Shown here piece by piece: positions 42,289-51,192 of a DNA stretch of 64,000 nt. The stretch is from Okeanomitos corallinicola TIOX110. Its GTDB lineage: Bacteria; Cyanobacteriota; Cyanobacteriia; Cyanobacteriales; Nostocaceae. The position numbers were made by a program, and so were the translations under genes. The number at the start of each line of letters is the position of its first letter. Position 1 is the stretch's first letter. The DNA is taken from positions 1,715,318 through 1,779,317 of the forward strand of contig NZ_CP150886.1 in assembly GCF_038050375.1 (NCBI RefSeq). Reading direction: 5' to 3'. The notes under the pieces were generated by a model that was not told where the DNA came from, searched no databases, and saw only the letters and a program-made list of their open reading frames with translations.

Positions 42289-43998
42289 TTAACGCCATCC
42301 TAACCATCGTAAACAAGGAACAACTAAATAGTAACTGAAACTTAAACAAAGACTAATTAAAACACCAATAAATCCAAAAAAAGCGATGTGATGAAATAAA
42401 TAAAAGACACTTGGTTGACTGGAAAAATTAAGTAAGGGAATATCAATTCCTAAATGTATTAAAGCTGCGACAATATTAGCAGTACCAAATGCTGTGATAA
42501 AAGCATAAGCAATGTAATGTGTCCGCAGACCTAAACCTAAAGTTAGTAAGAAAACTGAAATTAATATCCAGGCAATTAACCCTTCCGGACTATCTTCTGG
42601 TTTAATAAATTGACAAACCATCCAACCTAAACTATAGCTGATTACACCCATAAGTGCTGCTATAAGAAATCTGCGTTTTTGACCAAAACTACCAGATATA
42701 GTAATTCCCCAAGCAGTACCTAAACCAGCAACTCCATAAATAATGATTTCTTGAGGATAAGAAGTTTGAAAAGATGGAATTAATTCGGGTAATTTAACTG
42801 TAATAAATTCTGCCAGAAAAGAACCTAATTTAGTTTCATAAGCCAGTAGAAAACCTATTAAAGTTCCTATAGTAGAACCTATCCAAACTAAAATCGTGGC
42901 CCAAAGAGTTGAGAAACAAGCAAATAAAAATCTGAAAATTATTTGTACTGTTAACAGAGTAGTGCTACCGACTGCTTGGGTAAATTGTACACAGCTTTGA
43001 ATAATACTATTTTTGAGTTGAATAAATAATCTGGGTTGTGATCTTCTAAAAGGTGTTTTGGGGGCAATTTTTAATAAACGTTTTTGAATTATAGCTGCAT
43101 GGGCTGGACGAGATCGCACTTCCGTCTGGATCATTTCATCTAATAAATCTGCCAAATCGGAATTAACATGACAATAATTACGCCACTTTAATTCTCCGGT
43201 AATAGCATCTTCTAATTCTTGGGGATGTTTACCTGTGAGTAATTCAATAATTGTTCTTCCTAGAGCGTAAAAATCAGCCGCAGGCCCAACATTACCACCA
43301 ACAATTTGTTCTGGAGGACTGTAACCAGAAGAAAATAGACGGGTAGAAGAACTTGGCGATCGCAATATTGCTCCACTAAATTGTTTAGCTCCACCAAAAT
43401 CAATTAATACTAATTGTTCTGTTTGCATCGCTGCATTTGTTGAAGGGTTACGCAGCATTAGATTAGAAGGTTTGATATCTCGATGAATAATTTGGCGTTT
43501 ATGTAATTCTTGTAAGATTTTGACAGCTTGAGTAAACCAATTTAACACCAAATCTTCTGGACATCCTTGGGGGTAATTTCTTCTAATTTCTTCCAAATTT
43601 TGCCCATCAATTTTTTCCATCACCAGACAGGCCAACAGGTGTTGTTTCGGATTGGTTAAATTGACTTGAAAATACCCATCTGGATCAACTTCAGGTACAC
43701 CAGGATTACGGAAACTACTTAATACCTCAGCTTCTTGAATAAATAATTCTAAGGCTTTGGGAGAATTTTCCACTAGCACCTTTAGCACCTTTTCTGTTTG
43801 GGTTTTTGCATCCCAAACTGTGTAAATTTGAGCAAAACCTCCTGAACCTAAAGCTTGAAGGGGGTAATAACGGTCTTGCAGCTGTAACTGAGTGCCACAG
43901 CTGTTACAGAATTTGTTTCCCCCAGGTTGGGGATAGGGACGTTGGCAGTTAGGATTTATGCAGTTAACCGCACTCTGATTTATCTGGAACAAAACCAC
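42289..43998 (-). CDS. Serine/threonine protein kinase with N-terminal zinc ribbon and membrane tail
   Basis: A 569-residue Hanks-type kinase. Residues 13-40 form a zinc ribbon (CINPNCQ and CNSCGTQ). The kinase domain has a glycine loop (LGSGGFAQIY), the catalytic loop HRDIKPSNLML, the metal site IDFGGAKQF and the activation segment SGYSPPEQ. The C-terminal 230 residues contain about five or six membrane segments, so the kinase is membrane-bound and facing the cytoplasm. The start codon would be GTG at 43998; the true start is uncertain. Substrates are unknown. Confidence 0.9.
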   Translation of the reverse strand: MVLFQINQSAVNCINPNCQRPYPQPGGNKFCNSCGTQLQLQDRYYPLQALGSGGFAQIYTVWDAKTQTEKVLKVLVENSPKALELFIQEAEVLSSFRNPGVPEVDPDGYFQVNLTNPKQHLLACLVMEKIDGQNLEEIRRNYPQGCPEDLVLNWFTQAVKILQELHKRQIIHRDIKPSNLMLRNPSTNAAMQTEQLVLIDFGGAKQFSGAILRSPSSSTRLFSSGYSPPEQIVGGNVGPAADFYALGRTIIELLTGKHPQELEDAITGELKWRNYCHVNSDLADLLDEMIQTEVRSRPAHAAIIQKRLLKIAPKTPFRRSQPRLFIQLKNSIIQSCVQFTQAVGSTTLLTVQIIFRFLFACFSTLWATILVWIGSTIGTLIGFLLAYETKLGSFLAEFITVKLPELIPSFQTSYPQEIIIYGVAGLGTAWGITISGSFGQKRRFLIAALMGVISYSLGWMVCQFIKPEDSPEGLIAWILISVFLLTLGLGLRTHYIAYAFITAFGTANIVAALIHLGIDIPLLNFSSQPSVFYLFHHIAFFGFIGVLISLCLSFSYYLVVPCLRWLGWR

Positions 43999-44152
43999 AA
44001 AAATACAAAGGCTGAATTGATTTTAACGCCTATTTTGTTTTCTTTTCTCAATCTCAGCCTCTGCTTCCGTAAATTTTTGCAAGGTTTGTTGTGGTTTGGG
44101 TTGAAAATAAATAGGAGGTAGGGGTAAATGAATAACCCAATCACCAACTTAC

Positions 44153-45394
44153 TTAAGTTGTGTACTCGGCGTTAATTTTTACGTAGTCGTAACTCAAGTC
44201 ACAACCCCAAGCTTTACCAGTACCGTTACCATTACCGATATTTACGGAAATTAAGACTGTATCTTCTTTCATGTAAGCACCTGCGGCGGCTTGTTTTAAA
44301 TATCCACTCACAGCGGCTTTATCAAAAGGTAAAGGTTGTCCATTTTCCATGAGCAGAAAGTTGCCCATTTTAATTTGCAGATTGTCCTGTTCAAAGGGAA
44401 CTCCGGCACGGCCAGCAGCACCGGCTATTCGGCCCCAGTTGGGATCACGTCCGAAAATTGCTGATTTGACTAAGGAAGATCCGGCGATGGTTTTGGCAAT
44501 TTGTCGGGCTGCGGTTTCGTCGTTTGCACCTGTGACTTGTACTTCTACTAAACAGGTTGCACCTTCGCCATCACGGGCGATCGCCTTGGCTAAATGCTGA
44601 CAAACTGCTGTCAACATAGCTTCTAATTTTTCTGCCTCTGGACCAATTTCTGTAATAGCTGGGGTGCGAGACTCTCCATTGGCCAAGGCAATTAAACAAT
44701 CATTGGTGCTAGTATCTCCATCAACTGTAATGGAATTAAAGCTTCTATCTGCTGCTCTGGCTAACATTTGTTGCCACAGGGTAGGTGAAACTGACGCATC
44801 ACAGGTAACAAATGCCAGCATGGTGGCCATGTTGGGGTGGATCATCCCTGAACCTTTAGCAATGCCGCCAATTCGCACCGGGCGATCGTTGATGGTTGTT
44901 TCTAAGGCGATAGATTTTGTGACTAAATCTGTAGTCACAATTGCTCCCGCTGCCGCATCTGAACCCTCGGTTGAAAGAGCCGCTACCACCTTGGGAATAC
45001 CATCTCGTAGAGCATCCATTTTAATTCTTTGACCAATTACCCCAGTGGAAGCTAGTAAAATTGATTCCGGGGAAATACCTAATTCCTTTGCTAATAGGTC
45101 AGCGCTTTCTAGGGTATCTTTTACTCCTTGACTGCCAGTAGCTGCATTGGCTTGACCAGCGTTACACAATATCGCTCTAGCACTGTGTTTAGCTTGTAAA
45201 CGTTGACGGCAATAATCTACACAAGCGGCTCTAACTTGGCTAGTGGTAAATACGCCGGCTGCGATCGCATCTACATCTGATAATATCAAGGCTAAATCTG
45301 GCAGTCCTGATGGTTTAAGTCCAGCTTTAATTCCAGCTGCACGATATCCCCTCGCTGCTGTCACACCACCTGTAATTTCTTTCCAGTCTCCCAT
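44153..45394 (-). CDS. argJ: ArgJ, bifunctional glutamate N-acetyltransferase / amino-acid acetyltransferase
   Basis: A 413-residue ArgJ. The protein cuts itself before a conserved threonine in MIHPNMATMLAFVTCDA, and the new N-terminal Thr becomes the nucleophile. It transfers acetyl from N-acetylornithine to glutamate in the cyclic arginine pathway. VTAARGYRAAGIKAGLK, LASTGVIGQRIKM and DPNWGRIAGAAGRAG are family motifs. The length is normal for both subunits together. The gene stands alone on the minus strand. An 860-bp region with two terminator-like hairpins lies upstream. Confidence 0.96.
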   Translation of the reverse strand: MGDWKEITGGVTAARGYRAAGIKAGLKPSGLPDLALILSDVDAIAAGVFTTSQVRAACVDYCRQRLQAKHSARAILCNAGQANAATGSQGVKDTLESADLLAKELGISPESILLASTGVIGQRIKMDALRDGIPKVVAALSTEGSDAAAGAIVTTDLVTKSIALETTINDRPVRIGGIAKGSGMIHPNMATMLAFVTCDASVSPTLWQQMLARAADRSFNSITVDGDTSTNDCLIALANGESRTPAITEIGPEAEKLEAMLTAVCQHLAKAIARDGEGATCLVEVQVTGANDETAARQIAKTIAGSSLVKSAIFGRDPNWGRIAGAAGRAGVPFEQDNLQIKMGNFLLMENGQPLPFDKAAVSGYLKQAAAGAYMKEDTVLISVNIGNGNGTGKAWGCDLSYDYVKINAEYTT

Positions 45395-46253
45395 AGTTCA
45401 CCCCATCGGGTAGATATTTAGTATTTATCGTTATTGTGAGTTTATCTGTTGATTGTCATCTTGCACCAGACAACTGGTGATGGTTTTTTAGGTTAGGGAT
45501 GACAGTATGAATAAATAACTGTAATATTACTAAGTTTAAAATATAACTATGATCAAACTAAAAAAGAGAGCTACTAATATAGCTCTCCAAATCATCAGGG
45601 TGCATCTACTTATCACACTATAACATTTTTGGCTTAGGGGGTGAAACCCCTTTTTAGATTTTTTTGATGAAAATTACCAAACTTTTCTGAGTTTTTGAGT
45701 GTTTCAAGTTACAGTTTGAGTTAATATTTTGTCAAGCTGATTTTCAGGATTTAATCACAACAACATAATTGCTAGATTAAGCATATATAAACATATAGCA
45801 TAGTTGTTTAATTCAGACATCGTATAAAAAATAATGTAAAATATACCCTGGCTTCTATTTAATATGCTGATAAATTATTCAAATTGGAGTTTTGAATTGA
45901 TTACAAAATAAGAAATGTAATCAGAAATTAATAGTTGAGTATGTGTGAGTAAAAACCAGAGTTAATTTATATCGTTCAGTTTCTCAATAAGTGTGGTAGA
46001 AAATGCTAGACCTACGAGATTATCATGGTTCTAAACCTTAATTTTCGCAATAAATAAAATGAAGTTTAATATCTAATTTTATAGAAAAGACAATAGTCAA
46101 GAGAATTGATGGCAATAAATTCTGCAAACAACCATTCTAACATTAATAAGCACCAAAATTTTGCCAGCAACTAAAATATCATCGTTAGATTTTGAGTGAA
46201 GGAAATGTTATAAGTTTGTATGTAGGTGATCAAAATAAAGACAAACCAAATTT
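45395..46253. other. Intergenic region with a possible small RNA
   Basis: 859 bp with no protein gene. It contains the two-hairpin locus at 45551-45670, and the rest (45671-46253) is AT-rich without evident structure. It holds the promoter of argJ and that of the FAS1 gene. Confidence 0.5.
45551..45670 (+). ncRNA. Candidate small RNA with two hairpins and terminator
   Basis: On the plus strand, GAGAGCTA (45566-45573) pairs with TAGCTCTC (45580-45587). A single-stranded stretch of ~48 bases containing ACTTATCACAC follows. Then AGGGG/CCCCT (45636-45640, 45647-45651) forms a hairpin followed by TTTTAGATTTTTTT. A TATAACT is suitably placed as a -10 box near 45543. Read on the minus strand, the first hairpin would itself be a terminator (followed by six T), so the direction is not certain. 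Confidence 0.4.
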
Positions 46254-46943
46254 ATGAACGCTAATTACAGCAAATTGTTGACCAAAATCACAGGTATAGT
46301 AGGATTGACAGGAGTTAGCCTCTTAACTACTTTACCTATCCACGCAGAAGAAATCAGAAATACTGAGCAGAAGAATGAGATATTCTTAGCACAGTCTATG
46401 GACAATGGCATACTCAATCCTAGACCAAGCATTTTCAACGAACCTCCTTATAACCGTGGTGAGAGACCCAGTGTAACTCCAACTCCAGCTACTCAACCCA
46501 TGGAAAAACCAACCCAAGCAACAGAAACTCAAAATGTACTAGAAGTAGCTAAATCAGCGGGTTCTTTTACAATTCTAGTTAAAGCTTTAGAAGCAGCTGG
46601 ACTAACAGAAGTATTGGGAGGAGATGGTCCTTTTACAGTTTTTGCTCCCACAGACCAGGCTTTTGCTAAATTACCACAAGATGCACTAATGGATTTGTTA
46701 AAGCCACAAAATAAAGAAGTTTTAGTCAAGATTTTAACTTATCATGTTATCCCTGGTAAGGTCATGTCCGGTGATTTAAAAGCAGGTCCAGTAACTAGCG
46801 TACAAGGTGATCCGATAAATGTAAAAATCAACTCTGGTCGAGATGTATTTGTGAATGATGGTCAAGTAATTAAAGGAGATATTCCTGCTAGTAACGGTGT
46901 GATTCATGTAATTGATAATGTGATTTTGCCTCCTAGCTTGTAG
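46254..46943 (+). CDS. Exported fasciclin (FAS1) domain protein
   Basis: A 229-residue protein with a signal peptide (residues 1-30, ending LPIHA) and a Pro/Thr-rich linker. One FAS1 domain occupies residues 92-229 (SFTILVKALEAAGLTEVL, GPFTVFAPTDQAFAKLP, KILTYHVIPGKVMSGDL, GVIHVIDNVILPP). FAS1 domains mediate adhesion; related cyanobacterial proteins are secreted and stress-induced. It is a single gene with a good terminator. The binding partner is unknown. Confidence 0.9.
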   Translation: MNANYSKLLTKITGIVGLTGVSLLTTLPIHAEEIRNTEQKNEIFLAQSMDNGILNPRPSIFNEPPYNRGERPSVTPTPATQPMEKPTQATETQNVLEVAKSAGSFTILVKALEAAGLTEVLGGDGPFTVFAPTDQAFAKLPQDALMDLLKPQNKEVLVKILTYHVIPGKVMSGDLKAGPVTSVQGDPINVKINSGRDVFVNDGQVIKGDIPASNGVIHVIDNVILPPSL

Positions 46944-46968
46944 ACTTGATATAAATTGATATAATTAG

Positions 46969-47018
46969 CCTCTTGTAGATAAATCAATTATTTGTTTATC
47001 TGCAAGGGGTTATTTTTT
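46969..47018 (+). terminator. Terminator of the FAS1 gene
   Basis: CCTCTTGTAGATAAA pairs with TTTATCTGCAAGGGG around an 11-base loop, and TTATTTTTTC follows, 26 bp after the stop. Confidence 0.85.
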
Positions 47019-47089
47019 CATAATTTATGTACAAATCAAATCATAATTGTAGAAAATTGAGTTACATTAAATGTAAAAACAATCCGTTA

Positions 47090-47204
47090 TAAGTAGTCGT
47101 GCAAAATAAATTTCATATTTAGGGAAGGTGACAGGTGACAGACAAGAGATACAGAGATTTCTATTGTTTTCCCAAATGTGCAATTAATTTTGCCCAGGTA
47201 CTTA
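47090..47204. mobile_element. 115-bp MITE-like element, family B, copy 2
   Basis: It runs from TAAGTAGTCGTGCAAAATA to TTGCCCAGGTACTTA, the same ends as the copy at 32406-32520 in opposite orientation. The interior holds a GGTGACA heptamer pair, absent in the other copy. The length is identical. Confidence 0.65.
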
Positions 47205-47283
47205 GATAAATATTGGGATTTGGGTCTTTTGAGGGTTTAGCATTGCTAAACCCCTAAAAAAGTGAAATCAAAAAGTCATGAAA

Positions 47284-47835
47284 TTACTTGGATCTAGCCG
47301 CAGTCTTACCATCAACAGATTTTATTTCTGCCAGTAGCTGTGACATCAAAGGCTCTAATTTTTTCGCTGTTTGCTCTTGTTGTTCTAAATTCTGTTGCAG
47401 AAGTTGTACAATTTGGCTTTTACCCATCTTTTCCGCACCTTTAATTAAACAGTGATAAAAGGCAATTTCTAGATGTTCAATAATTAACTGTCCACCAGCT
47501 ATTCCTGGTTCGATAAGTTCCTGGTGATCAGCCGTAAGTAGCATAGATTTTTGACAATCACTAATCAAGCCAACCGCCGCATCACAAGTAATTCTCTGTG
47601 GTTCTTCTCCTAGAAGTTCAAACACCTGTTCTAAATTTCTGACTTGTTGTTCAGTTTCTCGAATATGGTTCTCTAATGTTGATCTTAACTGTTTATTTTG
47701 ACAACATTGAACCATCATCTGTTGTGATTCTAAAAAGCGATTTTCCGCATCATAAACCATGCTAATTGCATAGGTAAACTTATCTGATAAAGTAGAGAGT
47801 TTTTTGATTCCCGGACGTTCACTAAGTTGAACCAT
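47284..47835 (-). CDS. Ferritin-like DUF892 (YciE/YciF-type) protein
   Basis: A 183-residue all-helical protein of the DUF892 family. Four long helices are visible, with YDAENRFLESQQMM, LENHIRETEQQVRNLEQVFELLGEEPQ and IEHLEIAFYHCLIKGAEKMG. The family has a ferritin-like fold and is often stress-linked; metal binding in this member is plausible from the spaced Glu and His residues but not proven. The ribosome binding site AGGAG lies 7 bases before the ATG. It is a single gene in a quiet region. Confidence 0.8.
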   Translation of the reverse strand: MVQLSERPGIKKLSTLSDKFTYAISMVYDAENRFLESQQMMVQCCQNKQLRSTLENHIRETEQQVRNLEQVFELLGEEPQRITCDAAVGLISDCQKSMLLTADHQELIEPGIAGGQLIIEHLEIAFYHCLIKGAEKMGKSQIVQLLQQNLEQQEQTAKKLEPLMSQLLAEIKSVDGKTAARSK

Positions 47836-48104
47836 TTTTGTTCTCCTGAAGGTTTAAAGTGACTTTTATTTCCTACCTTTTAAACCTATGTTGATCTTTT
47901 CGTATTCTCGTCACACTGAGGACACAGTTTTGATGTTAAATCTGACTACTATTAAGGATATAAGTATCATCCTGTAGATAGGGAATAGAAGATATTTAGC
48001 TTTACTCAATAAAGATAGTTTATTGCTGATGGTTGACTCCAGACCGCTGATGGCTAAGATTTAAGTTAAAGTAAAGATAAGTAAAGCAATTGCTGTCAAT
48101 TATA

Positions 48105-48785
48105 ATGACTACTCCCAGTTTAGAAGTAATTTCTACCCAGTTAGAAAGTACAAACCTACGCGATCGCATGGTAGCTTTAGCTAACCTGCGTGATATTCCC
48201 TCAGAAGATGCAGTACCTTTAATTAAGAAGGTATTAAATGATGAATCCATGCAACTACGCTCAATGGCGGTATTTGCATTAGGTATCAAGCAAACTCCCG
48301 AATGTTATCCTATCCTGATCAAAATATTAGAAACTGATCCAGATTACGGTATCCGGGCTGATGCTGCTGGTGCTTTAGGGTATTTAGGTGATAACAGAGC
48401 ATTAGAAGCACTATCCAGGGCATTTTACGAAGATACAGATTGGCTAGTTAGATTTAGTGCTGCTGTTTCCTTGGGTAATATCAAAGATGCCCGCGCCCAT
48501 GATATTCTCATTCAAGCACTTGATAGTCAAGAAGTAGTTATCCAACAAGCTGCCATTTCTGCTTTAGGAGAAATACAAGATATTGAGTCTGTAGATCATA
48601 TCCTCCGTTTTGCCCAAGCTGAAGATTGGCTAGTACGGCAACGTCTAGCAGAAGCTTTGGGTAATCTTCCCACCCCTAAAAGTGTTTCTGCTTTGAAATA
48701 TTTGGAAAAAGACAGTCATCCTCACGTTGCTGAGGCTGCGAGAATTTCTCTGGAAAGACTTGCAGAAATAGAAAATCAAAATTAG
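48105..48785 (+). CDS. HEAT-repeat protein, phycobilin-lyase-like
   Basis: A 226-residue protein of five to six HEAT/PBS-lyase repeats (VPLIKKVLNDESMQLRSMAV, GIRADAAGALGYLGD, WLVRFSAAVSLGNIKD, VVIQQAAISALGEIQD, WLVRQRLAEALGNLP). Such proteins in cyanobacteria handle or attach bilins on phycobiliproteins (CpcE/CpcF, NblB types). It lies 73 bp before a CpcS-type lyase gene on the same strand, so a phycobilisome role is likely. ATG 48105 is chosen; an upstream TTG has no support. Confidence 0.75.
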   Translation: MTTPSLEVISTQLESTNLRDRMVALANLRDIPSEDAVPLIKKVLNDESMQLRSMAVFALGIKQTPECYPILIKILETDPDYGIRADAAGALGYLGDNRALEALSRAFYEDTDWLVRFSAAVSLGNIKDARAHDILIQALDSQEVVIQQAAISALGEIQDIESVDHILRFAQAEDWLVRQRLAEALGNLPTPKSVSALKYLEKDSHPHVAEAARISLERLAEIENQN

Positions 48786-48858
48786 GTTAACACTTCCTGC
48801 TACCTTTTTAATAATAAAAGTTGAATTCTTTGTATTTTGCTCCAGGACAGTTTGATTC

Positions 48859-49419
48859 ATGAATATTGAAGAATTTTTTGAGTTAAGTGCGGGAAAATGG
48901 TTCTCTCACCGTACCAGTCACCATTTAGCCTTTAAACAATCAGAAGATGGTAAGTCAGACATCGTAATTGAGATGTTGGCCGCAGATCATCCCGAAGTAA
49001 TTAAACTGTGTGAACAGCACAAAGTTGAACCTAGTAACGCTTCCTGTGGTGCAAGAGTCACCTGGAAGGGAACAATGGAATGGGATGAAGAAAAACACGA
49101 AGGTTCTACAGTTCTAGTTACAGTTCCTGATGCAGATAAACCTGGTGAAGGTAAATTACTGCGGGAAATGGGTTATGCCGAAAAAGCCCCCGTCGCAGGA
49201 ACTTACAAAATTGGTGATGATGGGGCTTTAACTCTAATCACTGAGTATGAAACTATGTCTTCCGAGGAAAGGCTATGGTTTGCTAGTCCTAACCTCCGGA
49301 TGCGGGTAGGTATTCTCAAGCGGTTTGGTGGTTTTAGTATGGCTTCCTTTACTTCTGAGATTCGTATGGGTGCTACAGAAGCATCTAAAAAAGCGATGGA
49401 AGCAGCTAATGCGGGTTAG
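48859..49419 (+). CDS. CpcS/CpeS-family phycobiliprotein lyase
   Basis: A 186-residue lyase of the CpcS/CpeS family, a lipocalin-like barrel that attaches phycocyanobilin to the Cys-84 position of phycobiliproteins. Marks are the N-terminal [20 protein letters not shown] and the C-terminal [20 protein letters not shown] and [14 protein letters not shown]. The length is usual. It follows the HEAT-repeat gene and may be its partner or cotranscribed. The downstream end carries the palindromic repeat at 49471-49519. Confidence 0.9.
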   Translation: MNIEEFFELSAGKWFSHRTSHHLAFKQSEDGKSDIVIEMLAADHPEVIKLCEQHKVEPSNASCGARVTWKGTMEWDEEKHEGSTVLVTVPDADKPGEGKLLREMGYAEKAPVAGTYKIGDDGALTLITEYETMSSEERLWFASPNLRMRVGILKRFGGFSMASFTSEIRMGATEASKKAMEAANAG

Positions 49420-49470
49420 TTGGGGAGAGGGAGTGATAGAAAGGAAAATTAACTCTTTATTCTGATATTC

Positions 49471-49519
49471 TTCTGACTCCTGTACGGGCGAACGGCCGTT
49501 CGCCCCTCCTGACTTCTGA
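49471..49519. repeat. Dispersed palindromic repeat, intergenic copy
   Basis: GGGCGAACGGCCGTTCGCCC is a 20-bp perfect palindrome flanked by CTGACTCCTGTAC and CTCCTGACTTCTGA. The same unit, inverted, is inserted in rsgA (31313-31368). Confidence 0.8.
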
Positions 49520-49924
49520 TTACAAATTTGTAGATATTGCCTGGACTGGACAGGTGGGAATACACTGTTCACAGACAATACAGCGCGATCGCGTGAATGT
49601 GAGTTTATATGTTTCCGGATCGAGAGTCAGGGCTTGTGTGGGACAAACTCCTGTACACAAACCACAGTCAACACATACTTCTTCATCAATGACAATTTCA
49701 CCTAAATTATGGGAAACATTGATATTTTGCGATCGCATCCACTCAATAGCTGCATCTAACTGATCAATATCTCCCAATAATTCCACCACTAATTTACCAA
49801 TTTGATTGGGAGCAACCTGAGCGCGGATAATATTAGCAGCAACATTAAAATCCTTGGCTAGTCGGTAAGTCACCGGCATTTGAATGACACGTTTGGGAAA
49901 AGTCAGGGTGACGCGTTTTTTCAT
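49520..49924 (-). CDS. NIL-domain 4Fe-4S ferredoxin
   Basis: A 134-residue protein from ATG 49924. The N-terminal ~75 residues are a NIL domain (VTLTFPKRVIQMPVTYRLAK), and the C-terminal part has two CxxCxxC…CP clusters (CVDCGLCTGVCP, CIVCEQCIPTCP) for two 4Fe-4S centres. This type is thought to move electrons for sulfur or methionine metabolism. A mobile element (49929-50142) sits only four bases before the ATG and extends the frame to a start at 49996, which would add 24 element-coded residues. I prefer 49924 by homology. Confidence 0.9.
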   Translation of the reverse strand: MKKRVTLTFPKRVIQMPVTYRLAKDFNVAANIIRAQVAPNQIGKLVVELLGDIDQLDAAIEWMRSQNINVSHNLGEIVIDEEVCVDCGLCTGVCPTQALTLDPETYKLTFTRSRCIVCEQCIPTCPVQAISTNL

Positions 49925-49928
49925 AAGT

Positions 49929-50142
49929 AGGGTTTGCTGATAAAGTCTTGTCGTGGAGACAGGTGACAGGTGACAGGTGACAGGTGACAGTTTCAAGAGT
50001 TGGATGGGAACTATTTTTCCTTGAAGCAGGAATTAAATGCAAGGTTTTTCAGTTCTCACCTCATCAAAGCTTGCATTTTTTGAAAGTCAAAATCGCTAAA
50101 ATCGTTTACCTGTAATGTTTTGAGATTTATTCAGCAAGCCCT
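49929..50142. mobile_element. 214-bp MITE-like element, copy 2
   Basis: It has the same sequence as 2500-2713, base for base, with AAGT direct repeats at 49925-49928 and 50143-50146. It lies between the ferredoxin (minus) and TxlA-type (plus) genes and so likely displaces the ferredoxin promoter. Confidence 0.88.
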
Positions 50143-50207
50143 AAGTAAAAAACAGGTTTTGCTAAACTAGATCAGTAAACTACTTAATAAGTCTTAATAA
50201 ATAAATT

Positions 50208-50795
50208 ATGAGTACAGAAACACCTGTAAATGATCCTACCAAGTCAGAATCTAACCTTGGAGGACGTGTCAGAAACTTCCTCATTGTCATGGTAGCTGTC
50301 ATCTTGAGTGCTTCACTATTTTTAGGACTACGAACTCAAACTGACTCTGTTTCTCTCACCCAACTAGATCAAGCATCCACACCTCTAGAAGTTGCAGTCA
50401 GTAATAATAAGCCCAGTTTAGTAGAGTTCTATGCAGATTGGTGTACAGTCTGTCAAAAAATGGCACCTGATATGGCAGAACTCAAACAACAATACGCAAA
50501 CAAACTCAACTTTGTCATGCTGAATGTGGACAATAACAAATGGTTGCCAGAAATGCTCAAATATCGGGTAGATGGTATTCCCCATTTTGTCTTTTTAAGC
50601 AACGAAGGAGAAGGTATAGCCGAGGCAATTGGTGATATACCTCGTTCCATCATGGCCAGTAATTTAGAAGCCTTAGTGACCAATTCTCCCCTACCCTATG
50701 CCCAAAGTAGTGGCAAAACTTCCACATTTTCCGCCCCAATATCAGCGGGTAGTCAAGATGATCCTCGCAGTCATGGTAGTCAAGTTGTTAATTAA
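50208..50795 (+). CDS. Membrane-anchored thioredoxin-like protein (TxlA/HCF164 type)
   Basis: A 195-residue protein with one N-terminal membrane anchor (about 24-43) and a thioredoxin domain. The active site is WCTVCQKMAPDM, and a cis-Pro follows in VDGIPHFVFLS. TxlA/HCF164 proteins face the thylakoid lumen or periplasm and pass reductant to cytochrome assembly. The C-terminal ~40 residues are a Ser/Gln-rich tail with no domain. The length and the anchor fit. Confidence 0.85.
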   Translation: MSTETPVNDPTKSESNLGGRVRNFLIVMVAVILSASLFLGLRTQTDSVSLTQLDQASTPLEVAVSNNKPSLVEFYADWCTVCQKMAPDMAELKQQYANKLNFVMLNVDNNKWLPEMLKYRVDGIPHFVFLSNEGEGIAEAIGDIPRSIMASNLEALVTNSPLPYAQSSGKTSTFSAPISAGSQDDPRSHGSQVVN

Positions 50796-50823
50796 CAGGT
50801 AATTGGTAATGGGTAATGGGTGG

Positions 50824-51057
50824 TTACTCATTACTTTTACCTTCTAAAACACCACTTTCAATCATTAATTTTGGCCAGATTAATAAAAAGAAACCCATCC
50901 AAGTTAATACAGGAATAGCGACAAAAATTGTTAACCATATTAGTTGAAATATCAACCAGCTACCACTAATTAATGTTAAACCTGTGAGCATAATTGACCA
51001 AGGTTGACACCACCAAGGTTTATAATTCCAAGGATTTATTGTTTGTTTTTCAGACAT
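50824..51057 (-). CDS. Hypothetical membrane protein (DUF6737-like)
   Basis: A 77-residue protein from ATG 51057 (MSEKQTINPWNYKPWWCQPW). The upstream 28-residue extension of the frame is low-complexity and probably untranslated. Two membrane segments follow (IMLTGLTLISGSWLIFQLIW and an IFVAIPVLTWMGFFLLIWP stretch). The Trp-rich start looks like DUF6737, a small cyanobacterial family of unknown role. It is convergent with the TxlA-type gene. Confidence 0.6.
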   Translation of the reverse strand: MSEKQTINPWNYKPWWCQPWSIMLTGLTLISGSWLIFQLIWLTIFVAIPVLTWMGFFLLIWPKLMIESGVLEGKSNE

Positions 51058-51192
51058 AATTTTTTTGAAGTTTGTTGTTTTGTTGATTTTTTTCAGGACT
51101 AAGTCCCAATTACAGACTTTTATTTTATTAAAAATCATCAATATTTAGTACAATCATTGTAGTTAAATTTAGCAAAAATTAAAATATAAATT

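Larger units (their letters stand above)
46944..47283. other. Intergenic region with terminator and 115-bp element
   Basis: It contains the FAS1 terminator at 46969-47018 and the family B element at 47090-47204, and no gene. The rest is AT-rich. Confidence 0.6.

Noticed and set aside
49925-49996. N-terminal extension of the ferredoxin into the mobile element
   Set aside because: The added 24 residues come from element DNA and have no homology. The conserved protein starts at ATG 49924. It is kept as a possible but unproven alternative.
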